Of a stretch of DNA of 64,000 nucleotides, positions 56,127-63,879 are shown one piece after another. The stretch lies in NCBI GenBank assembly GCA_020444165.1, contig JAHLLK010000009.1:1-64000 (forward strand), given 5' to 3'. The position numbers and the translations under genes are program-made. The notes under the pieces were generated by a model. The model did not search any database. It saw only the letters and a program-made list of their open reading frames with translations, and was not told where the DNA came from. Position 1 is the stretch's first letter; every line of letters starts with the position of its first letter. This stretch comes from Deltaproteobacteria bacterium. GTDB taxonomy: Bacteria; Desulfobacterota; Desulfarculia; Desulfarculales; Desulfarculaceae.

Positions 56127-56372
56127 GTGCAGGAAATGCTGGATCACTTGGCCGACCAGATCCTCGACTTGGACCCCTGCGAACTAGCTGAATTACTTCC
56201 AGATATCAAGACCCGTATGGATGAGTGCGACAACTCCCGCGAGTGGGAGCGTTCCGTGGTCAGCTTCTTCCTGATCAACGCCGTGCGTTTCAAGCATCAC
56301 CTCTCCGAGCAAGCCGAGCGTCAGCCTGTGCGCTCCACCAACCGCCGCCCTCATCTGCGGCTGGTCAAGTAG
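56127..56372 (+). CDS. Small conserved-looking protein of unknown function
   Basis: An 81-residue, acidic-to-basic helical protein: acidic first half (MLDHLADQILDLDPCELAEL, DIKTRMDECDNSREWER), then SVVSFFLINAVRFKHHL and a basic tail ending RRPHLRLVK. One cysteine near the centre of each half is visible. GTG 56127 has GGAGG 6 nt upstream, and a near-consensus promoter lies 52 nt before that, so it is likely a real, well-expressed gene. I do not recognise the family. A stretch of direct repeats follows. Confidence 0.65.
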   Translation: MQEMLDHLADQILDLDPCELAELLPDIKTRMDECDNSREWERSVVSFFLINAVRFKHHLSEQAERQPVRSTNRRPHLRLVK

Positions 56373-56393
56373 CCTCTCCCGGCTCCCGCCGGG

Positions 56394-56632
56394 GTCCCAA
56401 CCAGCCCGGCGCTTAGCCAAGCTTTCTGCTCGAACCTACAGCCGGGCCACAGGGTGTGACCAGCGTCCCAACCAGCCCGGCGCTTAGCCAAGCTTCCTGC
56501 TCCACAGCGGGCCGGCGGTGCGTCCTGTGTTTCCCCGGGAGGGCGGGCCCTGAAGCTCTGCGCTTGATGAATCTCCCCGAACCGTTGCGGGCCCGCGGTG
56601 CGTTCCGCGTTTCGCCGGAGGGCGGGGCCCGT
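56394..56632. repeat. Two pairs of direct repeats after the small gene
   Basis: A 38-bp sequence starting GTCCCAACCAGCCCGG occurs at 56394 and 56465 (71 bp apart, one difference). A second, more diverged pair starts GCGGGCC near 56507 and 56588 and runs about 44 bp. The whole 56373-56732 spacer is GC-rich with no supportable gene. The function of these repeats is unknown; the convergent rarA gene ends at 56733. Confidence 0.75.
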
Positions 56633-56732
56633 TCTCCGCGCTGCGGCAGGTCCGGGACTATCCCCGGGTTCCGCCCTGGCGACAGGCCCCATGAGCCCCG
56701 CTCTTCCTCCCCCCACCGCCCGCGCGGGCCGC

Positions 56733-58091
56733 TCAACTGGACTCGTTCGGTTTACCCTGTCGCAGGCGGGCCTTGTATTCCTTGATCCTGGCCAATCTCT
56801 CCGCCAAATACTTCTCCCGGCCCCGCCCCGTGGGGCGGTAGTATTGCCGCTCGCGCAGGCGCTCGGGCAGGTAATCCTGGGCCACCAGGGCCTCGGGGAA
56901 ATCATGGGGGTACTGGTAATCCGTCCCATAGCCCAGCTCCCGCATCAACCCGGTGGGGGCATTGCGGATGGTCAAGGGGACCTCCAGGGGACCCAGCTCC
57001 TTGGCGTCCTTTTTGGCTTCCTTGAAGGCGGCGTACACGGAGTTGGCCTTGGGGGCCAGGGCCAGGTACACCACGGCCTGGGCCAGCATGAGGTCGCCGT
57101 CCGGCAGCCCCACCAAATCGAAGCCCTGGCGGGCCGCCACGAGCTGGTTGAGCGCATAGGGGTCGGCCAGGCCCACGTCCTCGCAGGCAAAGACCGTGAG
57201 CCGGCGCAGGATGTAGTGGGCGTCTTCGCCGGCCTCCAGCATGCGGGCCAGCCAGTAGAGCGCCGCGTCCGGGTCGGAGCCGCGCAGGGACTTGTGCAGG
57301 GCGCTGATCAGGTTGTAGTGCTCCTCCCCGGCCTTGTCATAGCGGAGCATCCGCCGCCCCACCGAACCCTCCACCAGGGCCAGATCCAGGACCCTTTTCC
57401 CTGCTTCGCCCAAAGGCGCCGCCTCCGCGGCCACTTCCAGGGAGGTCAGGAGGCGGCGGGCGTCGCCAAAGGAGGAAGCCACCAGATGGCGGCGGGCCTC
57501 GGGAGCCAGTTCCACCCCCCAGTCCCCCAGGCCCTGCTCGCGGTCGGTGAGGGCCCGGTCCAGGATGGTTTCCAGGTCTTCCTGGCGCAGGGGCTCCAGC
57601 ACCAGCACCCGGAGCCGGGAAAGCAGGGCCGGGATGACCTCGAAACTGGGATTCTCGGTGGTGGCGCCCAACAGGGTGATGAGCCCCGACTCCACGTGGG
57701 GCAGGAAGGCGTCCTGCTGGGCCTTGTTGAACCGGTGGATCTCGTCCACGAAAAGCACCGTGCCCCCGCCGCCCCGGGCCAGACGCCGGCGCGCCTCCTC
57801 CACGGTGCGGCGCACCTCGGCCACGCCAGAGAGCACGGCGGAAAACTCCACAAATTCCGACTGCCAGGAACCGGCCAGGATACGGGCCAGGGTGGTCTTG
57901 CCGGTGCCCGGCGGCCCCCAAAGGATCAGGGAGGAGGCCCGCCCCTCGTCGTGCAACCGCCGCAGCGGCTTGCCCGGACCCAATAGCCCGGGCTGGCCCA
58001 CGAACCCGGCCAGGTCGCGGGGGCGCAGCCGGTCGGCCAGGGGGGCCCGGGAACGCGCCAGCTTCTGCTCTTGTTCGGAAAACAAATCCAC
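56733..58091 (-). CDS. rarA: Replication-associated recombination protein A (MgsA/WRNIP1 family)
   Basis: AAA+ ATPase acting at stalled forks, 452 aa. Order: N-terminal PLADRLRPRDLAGFVGQ, Walker A WGPPGTGKTTLA near 58-68, Walker B VLFVDEIHRFNKAQQDAFLP near 110, sensor GATTENPSFEV, then the helical C-terminal tetramerisation part with YWLARMLEAGEDAHYILRRL and DVGLADP. The C-terminal YRPTGRGREKY is typical. Two Met/Asp/Phe residues at the start (MDLF) resemble the SSB- or clamp-binding N-termini. It follows the patatin-like gene after 52 nt. Confidence 0.93.
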   Translation of the reverse strand: MDLFSEQEQKLARSRAPLADRLRPRDLAGFVGQPGLLGPGKPLRRLHDEGRASSLILWGPPGTGKTTLARILAGSWQSEFVEFSAVLSGVAEVRRTVEEARRRLARGGGGTVLFVDEIHRFNKAQQDAFLPHVESGLITLLGATTENPSFEVIPALLSRLRVLVLEPLRQEDLETILDRALTDREQGLGDWGVELAPEARRHLVASSFGDARRLLTSLEVAAEAAPLGEAGKRVLDLALVEGSVGRRMLRYDKAGEEHYNLISALHKSLRGSDPDAALYWLARMLEAGEDAHYILRRLTVFACEDVGLADPYALNQLVAARQGFDLVGLPDGDLMLAQAVVYLALAPKANSVYAAFKEAKKDAKELGPLEVPLTIRNAPTGLMRELGYGTDYQYPHDFPEALVAQDYLPERLRERQYYRPTGRGREKYLAERLARIKEYKARLRQGKPNESS

Positions 58092-58143
58092 CAGGGGCCT
58101 CCCGCGGGCAAAGGAAACGCCGGGCCGCCGGCCGGAGCCGGGC

Positions 58144-59166
58144 TCAGGCCGCGCCCCGGCTCCGGACGCCCTGGGCCAGGCGGCGCAAGCGGGCCCAGAT
58201 CCCGGGCGGGGTTTGGGCCTCCACCAGCCGGGGCCAGGCCGCCCGGGCCGCCGCCACCCCCTGCTCGATGAGCCAGTCCGCCCGGTCGAACTCGGCCCAA
58301 TTCACCTCGCCCACCAGGGGTTCGATCACCACGTCGGCCTCGGCCAACATCTTGCGGTTCAGGAGGTGCGACTGGATCTCACCGGCCCGGAGATAACACT
58401 CCAGGGCGGTCTCCGGCACCTGATTGGTGACCACGTTGCGGTCCACGTTCACCGCCGCCACCAGGCCGCCGCCCCAGCGCTCGGCCGCCATCAGGCGGGC
58501 CGCATCCAGGGGAACCAGGGCCGCGACCCCGCCGTCCATGAGAAAGCGGCCGTTCACTTCCACCGGCTCGCACATGCCCGGCACCGCGGAGCTGGCCAGC
58601 ACCGCCCGCCGCAAGGGGCCCCGGTCGAAGATCACCGCTTCGCCGGTTTTCACATCGGTGGCCACGCACCAAAACGGCAGGGGCAGGTCCTCGATCAAGG
58701 TGTCGGGCAGGAAGAAATCTATCACCCTGGCAAAATATTCCTGGCCCATTATCGCGGCGTGCAAAAGAAAATGGGTGATCACCCGGCCCTTGATGAACAG
58801 CCGCATCACCCGGTCGGCCAGGCTGCTGTCCGTCTCCGAGCCCGGCTCCTCCACCATGTGCCGCAGGATGGAAGGGTTGGCCAGGGGGCTGTCCAGGAAT
58901 TCGGCGATGCGAACACGCATCTGCTCGCTACGGTGACCCAGGGCAAAACCCGCCCCGGCCAAGGCCCCGGCGCTGACCCCGGTGATGCCGGCCACCCGGG
59001 CGCCCCGGGCCTCCAGTTCCTCCAACACTCCCACATGGGCAAACCCACGGGCGCCGCCTCCCCCCAGGGCCAACACGATTTTCGGCGCTCCCGCGGCCAA
59101 AAGCTTTCCCTCCCGTTGCGGTGGTCCCGGAAAAGGCGGCAGCGGGCAACTCCCACCACCACTCAT
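58144..59166 (-). CDS. Patatin-like phospholipase family protein
   Basis: Patatin/NTE-type serine acyl hydrolase of 340 aa. The oxyanion loop GGGGARG (35-41), nucleophile S65 in GVSAGALAG, and the dyad aspartate in FLMDGGVAALVPL near 210 are all present, as in the RssA-like bacterial group. About 27 N-terminal residues are Pro/Gly-rich and may not be translated; the ATG lacks a clear ribosome binding site. It may act on membrane phospholipids or lysophospholipids in the cytosol. A minus-strand TATAAA lies about 35 nt upstream. Confidence 0.9.
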   Translation of the reverse strand: MSGGGSCPLPPFPGPPQREGKLLAAGAPKIVLALGGGGARGFAHVGVLEELEARGARVAGITGVSAGALAGAGFALGHRSEQMRVRIAEFLDSPLANPSILRHMVEEPGSETDSSLADRVMRLFIKGRVITHFLLHAAIMGQEYFARVIDFFLPDTLIEDLPLPFWCVATDVKTGEAVIFDRGPLRRAVLASSAVPGMCEPVEVNGRFLMDGGVAALVPLDAARLMAAERWGGGLVAAVNVDRNVVTNQVPETALECYLRAGEIQSHLLNRKMLAEADVVIEPLVGEVNWAEFDRADWLIEQGVAAARAAWPRLVEAQTPPGIWARLRRLAQGVRSRGAA

Positions 59167-59264
59167 TGCAGTCCCGTATCTCCTGCCTTATCTTTATACT
59201 CGAAAACAAAGAGCTGACGGCAAATTGTGCGTTGGTTTTTCACTCCCCAAGGTGGAAATAGCTG

Positions 59265-59293
59265 TTTACAGCCAGGCTGTTGCCCATTAATAT
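59265..59293 (+). promoter_or_regulatory. Predicted sigma70-type promoter of rpsU
   Basis: TTTACA (59265-59270), 17-nt spacer, TAATAT (59288-59293). The implied start near 59300 places a hairpin (59301-59321, CGTCAAGCCC / GGGCTTTGACG with one bulged A) at the very 5' end of the 72-nt leader, followed by a T-rich stretch. Confidence 0.65.
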
Positions 59294-59371
59294 TAGCACG
59301 CGTCAAGCCCGGGCTTTGACGTGAGGTGGTTTTTTTGTTTTTCAAATCCGGATTCAGAGGGTGGTGATTCT

Positions 59372-59587
59372 GTGCAAGTCCAAGTCATGGACAACAACGT
59401 GGAAAAGGCCATTAAGGCGCTGAAACGCAAACTTACCAAGGAAGGCGTCTTTCGTCAGCTGAAGGAAAAACGCTGGCACGAGAAACCTTCGGATATGAAA
59501 AGACGCAAGCAGCGTCAAGCCCGCCGCCGGTTGCGCCGCCAGATGGCGCGTGCGCGGGCCCGCGTTGAGTCGCGCCGCCGGTTCTGA
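59372..59587 (+). CDS. rpsU: 30S ribosomal protein S21
   Basis: Small basic ribosomal protein (71 aa) at the 30S platform near the anti-Shine-Dalgarno region. The sequence VEKAIKALKRKLTKEGVFRQLK, KRWHEKPSDMKRRKQ and an arginine-rich tail is diagnostic. GTG 59372 is the likely start; the upstream in-frame codons belong to the leader. The usual partners dnaG and rpoD are not here, so rpsU stands alone with its own promoter and two downstream hairpins that could terminate transcription. Confidence 0.95.
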   Translation: MQVQVMDNNVEKAIKALKRKLTKEGVFRQLKEKRWHEKPSDMKRRKQRQARRRLRRQMARARARVESRRRF

Positions 59588-59611
59588 TCGGCGGAACAAC
59601 TCACAGGATGG

Positions 59612-59642
59612 CGGCCTCCCGGGAGGCCGTCTCCCCTTTTTT
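59612..59642 (+). terminator. Intrinsic terminator after rpsU
   Basis: CGGCCTCCC and GGGAGGCCG are complementary (palindrome; a 4-nt loop leaves a 7-bp stem), followed by TCTCCCC and T6. It lies 25 nt past the rpsU stop codon. Confidence 0.7.
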
Positions 59643-59712
59643 GCGGCCCCAGGGCAGGCGCCGGGCAACCACCTGAAGGCGCCCGCCAAGCCCGCCGCAG
59701 CTTGAAATTACA

Positions 59713-59751
59713 GCGCCGGTCCGGAACCCGCTTCCGGACCGGCGCTTTTTT
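59713..59751 (+). terminator. Second, stronger intrinsic terminator after rpsU
   Basis: A perfect 14-bp stem (59713-59726 with 59732-59745), loop CCCGC, and T6 at 59746-59751. Its stem is one of the best in the window. It may back up the first rpsU terminator or end a short untranslated RNA between them. Nothing coding lies between the two. Confidence 0.9.
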
Positions 59752-59868
59752 CCGAAATTGCATCCGCGGCTTGCCCGCAGGAAGACCGGGCGTCCGGCTG
59801 CGCCAGGTGTCCGCCGGCTCCGTTGCGGCCCTCGCTCCAACCTCGTCGTAGCTTTAGCCATATCGCCG

Positions 59869-60050
59869 ACAAAGGCCGTCCTGGTCTCTATCAGGATGTT
59901 GAAAAAGTCCCTCCATGGCCTTTTTCAACCAAACTTGACAAAAGCGTGGTTTTGTCAAGTTTTCCAAATTGCTTGCTTTTTCAAAGCTGCGCAATTTGGC
60001 GCGGCGTCCATGGCGCGTCCAGCAGGCTGTTTTTCAACCGCCTGCCAGCA
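59869..60050. repeat. Mosaic hairpin repeat (family related to 6202-6581)
   Basis: Contains GACAAAGGCCGTCCTGG (compare 6269-6285), a 9-bp stem TTGAAAAAG / CTTTTTCAA, a 10-bp stem CTTGACAAAA / TTTTGTCAAG, a 9-bp stem CCAAATTGC / GCAATTTGG, and GGCGTCCATGGCGCGTCCAGC followed by AGGCTGTTTTTCAAC (split here), which parallels 6407-6443. A shortened relative lies near 26614-26672. It is an interspersed non-coding element. The wider 59752-60128 spacer has no gene. Confidence 0.65.
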
Positions 60051-60051
60051 C

Positions 60052-60121
60052 CATGAAGTTTTTTTGGGAAGGAGGGGAGACCCCTTATTGTTTACCAAAA
60101 GGGGGCTCCCCCCACATCTTC
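60052..60121 (+). repeat. G-rich hairpin repeat family, copy 4 (diverged)
   Basis: Left flank TGAAGTTTTTTTGGGAAGG and right flank CACATCTTCGCC match the family. The stem (GGGGAGACCCC side with GGGGGCTCCCC side) has mismatches and the loop region is ATTGTTTACC, so it is a diverged copy. It lies directly after the mosaic repeat and 7 nt before the stop of the cysteine-rich gene. Confidence 0.7.
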
Positions 60122-60128
60122 GCCTTTC

Positions 60129-60350
60129 TCAATAATGCTTGCACCAGGGGGCGTGCACCTGCACATAGCCGATCACCGGGCAGCCGCAGTCCGTGTTCTC
60201 GCTCTCGGGGATGCACTCGCCGCGGCCGGCCAACGACCCGCCGCCGCAGCCATGGGCCTGCCGGTCGCCGCGGCACACTGGGCAGAGGCCTGGTTCTTCC
60301 GCCGGCTGCCCGCATTCCGGGCATTTATACAACATGATGCCGTCGGGCAT
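60129..60350 (-). CDS. Cysteine-rich zinc-ribbon miniprotein
   Basis: A 73-residue protein with 10 cysteines. The N-terminus LYKCPECGQPAEEPGLCPVC is a rubredoxin/rubrerythrin-type zinc ribbon (two C-x2-C pairs 11 residues apart). The remaining 45 residues add HGCGGG, GEC, DCGCPV and a WCKHY end, enough for a second metal site. GGAG lies 7 nt before ATG 60350. It ends in the gap with the G-rich repeat and begins 28 nt after the M18 aminopeptidase stop, so it is probably co-transcribed. I do not recognise the full-length family. Metal binding is inferred from cysteine spacing. Confidence 0.7.
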   Translation of the reverse strand: MPDGIMLYKCPECGQPAEEPGLCPVCRGDRQAHGCGGGSLAGRGECIPESENTDCGCPVIGYVQVHAPWCKHY

Positions 60351-60378
60351 GCTGCCACTCCCTCCCAGGGCCCCAGCC

Positions 60379-61803
60379 TTAGGCCGGCGGCGCCTGGAAA
60401 AAGGCCCGATAGGCCTCGCGTGAGCTGTAAAGATCGGCCTTGGCGCAGATCTCAAAGGGCGAATGCATGGACAACAACGGCGGGCCCACGTCCACCACAT
60501 CCATGCCGTACACGGCCAGGTGCTTGGCGATGGTGCCGCCGCCGCCCTCGTCCACCTTGCCCATGCCGGCCGCCTGCCACACCACCCCGGCCTGGTCCCA
60601 CACCTTCCGGAGCCAGGCCACGTACTCGGCGTCCGCATCGTTGGCCGCGTACTTGCCGCCGGAGCCGGTGTACTTGGTCAGGGACACCCCCCGGCCCAGG
60701 AATGCGGCGTTGCGCTTCTCGTGCACCTCGGGGTAGTCCGGGTCAAAGGCCGCGTTGGCGTCGGCCGAAAGACAGCGGGAGGAGGCCAGGCAGCGCATCA
60801 CGCGCAGGTAGTTGGCCTCTTCGCCCCAGGCGTCCAGCAGGTCGGCCACCAAAAACTCCAGGAAACGTCCCCGGGCGCTGGTGGCTCCGTCAGAGCCGAT
60901 CTCTTCCTTGTCCACGAACAGGGCCAGGGCCGGCGCTTCGGGCGGTTCCACGCCCAGGATCGCTTCCATAAGGGCGTAGCTGGAGGCCCGGTCGTCCTGG
61001 CCATAGCCGCCCACCAGGGCCCGGTCCAGGCCCACGTCCCGGGCCGGTCCGGCCGGCACCGCCTCCAGCTCCGCGCTGATGAGGTCAGCCTCGCTGAAAC
61101 CGTAGTGCTCGTACAGGTGTTGCAGCACCGAGAGTTTGACCTTCTCGCCCTTTTCGTCGCTGTCCAGGGGCAGCCCGCCGATCAAGAGGTTCATGCGCTC
61201 CGCCTCAAAGGCCTCGGAGAGCTTTTTGCTCTCCTGGCTCTTGCGGCTCAGGTGGGGCAACAGGTCCAGCACGGTGAACACCGGGTCTTCGGGGTCGTCG
61301 CCGATGTTCACGGCCACCGAGCGGCCGTCGGCCGTACACACCACCCCGCACAGGGCCAGGGGCCGGGCGAACCACTGGTATTTCTTGATGCCCCCGTAAT
61401 AGTGGGTCTTCAAAAAGGCGAGATCCTGATCCTCATACAGGGGATGCATCTTGAGGTCCAGGCGGGGAGCGTCGATATGCGAGCCGATGAGGTGGAGACC
61501 CTCGGACAGGGGCCGCCTGCCCCGTACCGCCACGGCGATCATCTTATTACGGTAACAAGCGAACACCCGGTCCGCCTTTATCCCGGGGGCCAGCTCCTGA
61601 AAGCCTTCTTCCTGGGCCCGGCGGCGGATGAACTCCACGGCCAGGCGCTCGGTCTTGGCCCAGCTCAGAAAATCCTTGTACCTTTCGCCCAGGGCCATGA
61701 TCTCTTGGCGCTGTTTGGTGTTGGCTTTTTCCCAGACGCTGACGGACTTGACAGTCAGCTTTTCCTGCAAGTCCTTCAACTGCTTCTTGGTGAGCTTACT
61801 CAT
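60379..61803 (-). CDS. M18 family aminopeptidase
   Basis: Dodecameric dizinc aminopeptidase of the aspartyl/aminopeptidase I family, 474 aa. Metal and catalytic motifs: LIGSHIDAPRLDLK near 105-117, GQDDRASSYAL, VDKEEIGSDGATS with the catalytic Glu pair, and the C-terminal SMHSPFE histidine. ATG 61803 with AGGAG 4 nt upstream is preferred to a start 12 nt earlier. It removes N-terminal (often acidic or neutral) residues from peptides in the cytosol. A small cysteine-rich gene follows in the same direction. Confidence 0.93.
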   Translation of the reverse strand: MSKLTKKQLKDLQEKLTVKSVSVWEKANTKQRQEIMALGERYKDFLSWAKTERLAVEFIRRRAQEEGFQELAPGIKADRVFACYRNKMIAVAVRGRRPLSEGLHLIGSHIDAPRLDLKMHPLYEDQDLAFLKTHYYGGIKKYQWFARPLALCGVVCTADGRSVAVNIGDDPEDPVFTVLDLLPHLSRKSQESKKLSEAFEAERMNLLIGGLPLDSDEKGEKVKLSVLQHLYEHYGFSEADLISAELEAVPAGPARDVGLDRALVGGYGQDDRASSYALMEAILGVEPPEAPALALFVDKEEIGSDGATSARGRFLEFLVADLLDAWGEEANYLRVMRCLASSRCLSADANAAFDPDYPEVHEKRNAAFLGRGVSLTKYTGSGGKYAANDADAEYVAWLRKVWDQAGVVWQAAGMGKVDEGGGGTIAKHLAVYGMDVVDVGPPLLSMHSPFEICAKADLYSSREAYRAFFQAPPA

Positions 61804-61924
61804 GGCTCTCCTCATGAGGTGAGACGAGACTATAACAGATTGTCATTAGCTATTTTTACCACACCCTTGGCCAAGGGGAAAAAAGCTTACCGCGCATTTT
61901 GGCGCCAGGGAGTGCCCAGGGAGT

Positions 61925-62827
61925 TCAGGGTTGGGCTGGGGAGCGGGAGCGGCCGGGCCGCGGGCTGCCCAGGTAGATGGCCGCCACCGCGGCCGTGGCG
62001 CCCAGCAGGTCGGCCACCCCGGTGGGCCGGGCGAAGAACCATATGTCCCAGATAAAGGCCAGGGTGGGCTGCAATAAAAGGATCAAACCGGCCCGGGAGG
62101 CCGGGGTGAAGGGCAGGCCCTCGCTGATGAGGAACCAGCCCAGGGCCTGGGACAAGACGCCGTAGGCTAGGAGCCACAGCCCGGCCCGGAGGGTGGGCAA
62201 GGCAAAAGACCCGCCCTCCACCACCAGCTCGCCGCCCAGGAACAGGGCCGTGGCCAGGCTCACCACGGCCATGGCGGCCAAGCCCCCGGTGTGCCCGGGC
62301 AGGGAGGAAATCTTGCGCACCCCCAGGATGAAACAGGTGTACACCACCGCCGTGCCCAGGCCGAAGCCCACCCCCCAGGCCGGCAGCCCACCGCGGGACA
62401 GGGTCTCCGGCCCCACCAGGAGGAACAGCCCGCCCATGGCCAGGGCCAGGGAGACCCAATAGCGGGCGCCGGGATGCTCCCGGAGGGCCAGGGCGCCCAC
62501 CGCGCCCAGGATGAAGACCTGGAAGTTGGCCAGGATGGTGGCCAACCCCGGCCCCACGTACAAGACGCTACGGTGCCAAAAGGTGAGATCCAACCAGAAG
62601 AAAAAGCCGCAGGCCAGGGCCAGGGCCAGGGGCGCGGGCCCGGCCCAGAGCCGTTGCTTTTGCCAGCGGGCGGCCAGGGCCAGGGTGAGCCCGCCAATGA
62701 GTACGCGGTAGAACCCGGCCGTGGCCGGGCCCACCTGGGCCAGCTTCACATAGACCCCGGAAAAGCTGATGAGGAAGGCTCCGGCCAGGACCAGCCGGGG
62801 CCCGGCGGCGGCGCTGAAGGGCCGCAT
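61925..62827 (-). CDS. EamA/DMT-superfamily transporter
   Basis: Inner-membrane protein of 300 aa with ten predicted helices in two EamA repeats (about 8-130 and 150-285), as in RhaT/YdcZ-type drug/metabolite exporters. VYVKLAQVGPATAGFYRVLIGG and the second-half SEGLPFTPASRAGLILLLQP (split) are characteristic. Substrate unknown. The start lies 4 nt after the tlyA stop, so the two are co-transcribed. A GC-rich palindrome (CCCTTGGCCAAGGG) near 61865 lies between it and the M18 gene. Confidence 0.88.
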   Translation of the reverse strand: MRPFSAAAGPRLVLAGAFLISFSGVYVKLAQVGPATAGFYRVLIGGLTLALAARWQKQRLWAGPAPLALALACGFFFWLDLTFWHRSVLYVGPGLATILANFQVFILGAVGALALREHPGARYWVSLALAMGGLFLLVGPETLSRGGLPAWGVGFGLGTAVVYTCFILGVRKISSLPGHTGGLAAMAVVSLATALFLGGELVVEGGSFALPTLRAGLWLLAYGVLSQALGWFLISEGLPFTPASRAGLILLLQPTLAFIWDIWFFARPTGVADLLGATAAVAAIYLGSPRPGRSRSPAQP

Positions 62828-62831
62828 GGGC

Positions 62832-63572
62832 TCAGACGCTCCGCAAGGCCAGCAGAAAGGTCTCCTGATTGCCCTTGGGACCCTTGATCACGCTGTCGGC
62901 CCGGCCTTGCACGATGAGCCCCAGGCTGGTGAGGCAGGCGGCCACCTTGTCCACGGCGGCTTCCCTGACCAAGGGGTCACGAACCACTCCCTGGGAGCCC
63001 ACTTCCTCGCGCCCGGCCTCGAACTGGGGCTTGACCAGGCACAACAGGCGGCCCCCCGGCGCCAGGCGGGGCGCCAGGTTTGGCAGCACCAGGGTGAGGC
63101 TGATAAAAGAGAGATCCATGACCACCAGGTCAAACGGCCCGGGAGCCACCTCGGGAGGCAGGTTGCGCACGTTCACCCGCTCGAATACGATCACCCGTGG
63201 GTCTTGGCGAAGCTTCCAGGCCAGTTGCCCGTAACCCACGTCCACCGCGGTGACCCGGTCCGCGCCGCGTTGCAGGAGGCAGTCGGTGAAGCCCCCGGTG
63301 CTGGCCCCGGCGTCCAGGCAGGTGAGCCCCGCGGGGTCGAGCCCGAAATGATCCAGAGCCCCGGCCAGCTTGAGCCCGCCCCGCGACACGTAGGGGTGTT
63401 CCGGGCCGCTCACTTCCACCCGGGCCGCGGGGTCCACCCGGAGGCCCGGCTTATCCGCCGGCCGGCCATCCAGGCGGACCTTGCCGGCCAGGATGAGGCC
63501 CTGGGCTCGGCTGCGGTTCTCGGCCAGGCCCAGTTCCACCAGGCGCTGGTCCAGGCGGGGGCCTTTAGCCAA
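62832..63572 (-). CDS. tlyA: TlyA family rRNA (cytidine-2'-O)-methyltransferase
   Basis: A 246-aa protein with an N-terminal S4 RNA-binding domain (RLDQRLVELGLAENRSRAQGLI, 6-60) and an FtsJ-like methyltransferase domain with PYVSRGGLKLAGAL, motif I CLDAGASTGGFTDCLLQ, AVDVGYGQLAWKLR, DLVVMDLSFISLT and VKPQFEAGRE. TlyA methylates rRNA (23S C1920, and 16S C1409 in long forms); 'hemolysin A' is an older name. The start codon is TTG 63572 without a clear ribosome binding site. dxs lies upstream in the common dxs-tlyA order. Confidence 0.94.
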   Translation of the reverse strand: MAKGPRLDQRLVELGLAENRSRAQGLILAGKVRLDGRPADKPGLRVDPAARVEVSGPEHPYVSRGGLKLAGALDHFGLDPAGLTCLDAGASTGGFTDCLLQRGADRVTAVDVGYGQLAWKLRQDPRVIVFERVNVRNLPPEVAPGPFDLVVMDLSFISLTLVLPNLAPRLAPGGRLLCLVKPQFEAGREEVGSQGVVRDPLVREAAVDKVAACLTSLGLIVQGRADSVIKGPKGNQETFLLALRSV

Positions 63573-63787
63573 GGCTGGGAGCCTGTCGGAGTAAACGTGC
63601 CATGATAGCTTCTGGTCAATACCCCATTTCCGGCAGAAATTCCAAATCTTAGGTGCCTATCGCCCAATTCGGGAGTGAGTCGGAGAAAGCGCTTCCCGGG
63701 GTCTCCAAGCAAGCCGCAGGTTTGCTTGGGGATGATCAAGGACCCGCTTGGCCGACTGATGGAGAACAGCCAGCCCACAAAAATTAT

Positions 63788-63869
63788 AAAGTTTTTTGGG
63801 GGATGGGAGGTGTGGGGGGAAGGACCCTTTTTTTCAAAAAGGGTCCTTCCCCCCACATGCTCATTTCTC
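63788..63869 (+). repeat. G-rich hairpin repeat family, copy 5
   Basis: Perfect 22-bp stem (63811-63832 with 63836-63857) and loop TTC, left flank ATAAAGTTTTTTGGGGGATGG, right flank CACATGCTC. The inner stem bases (AAGGACCC) differ from copies 2 and 3 and are matched on the other arm. It lies in the 307-nt dxs-tlyA spacer, which also has an 8-bp stem CCAAGCAA / TTGCTTGG at 63705-63729 and no gene. Confidence 0.85.
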
Positions 63870-63879
63870 CAACAGCTTC

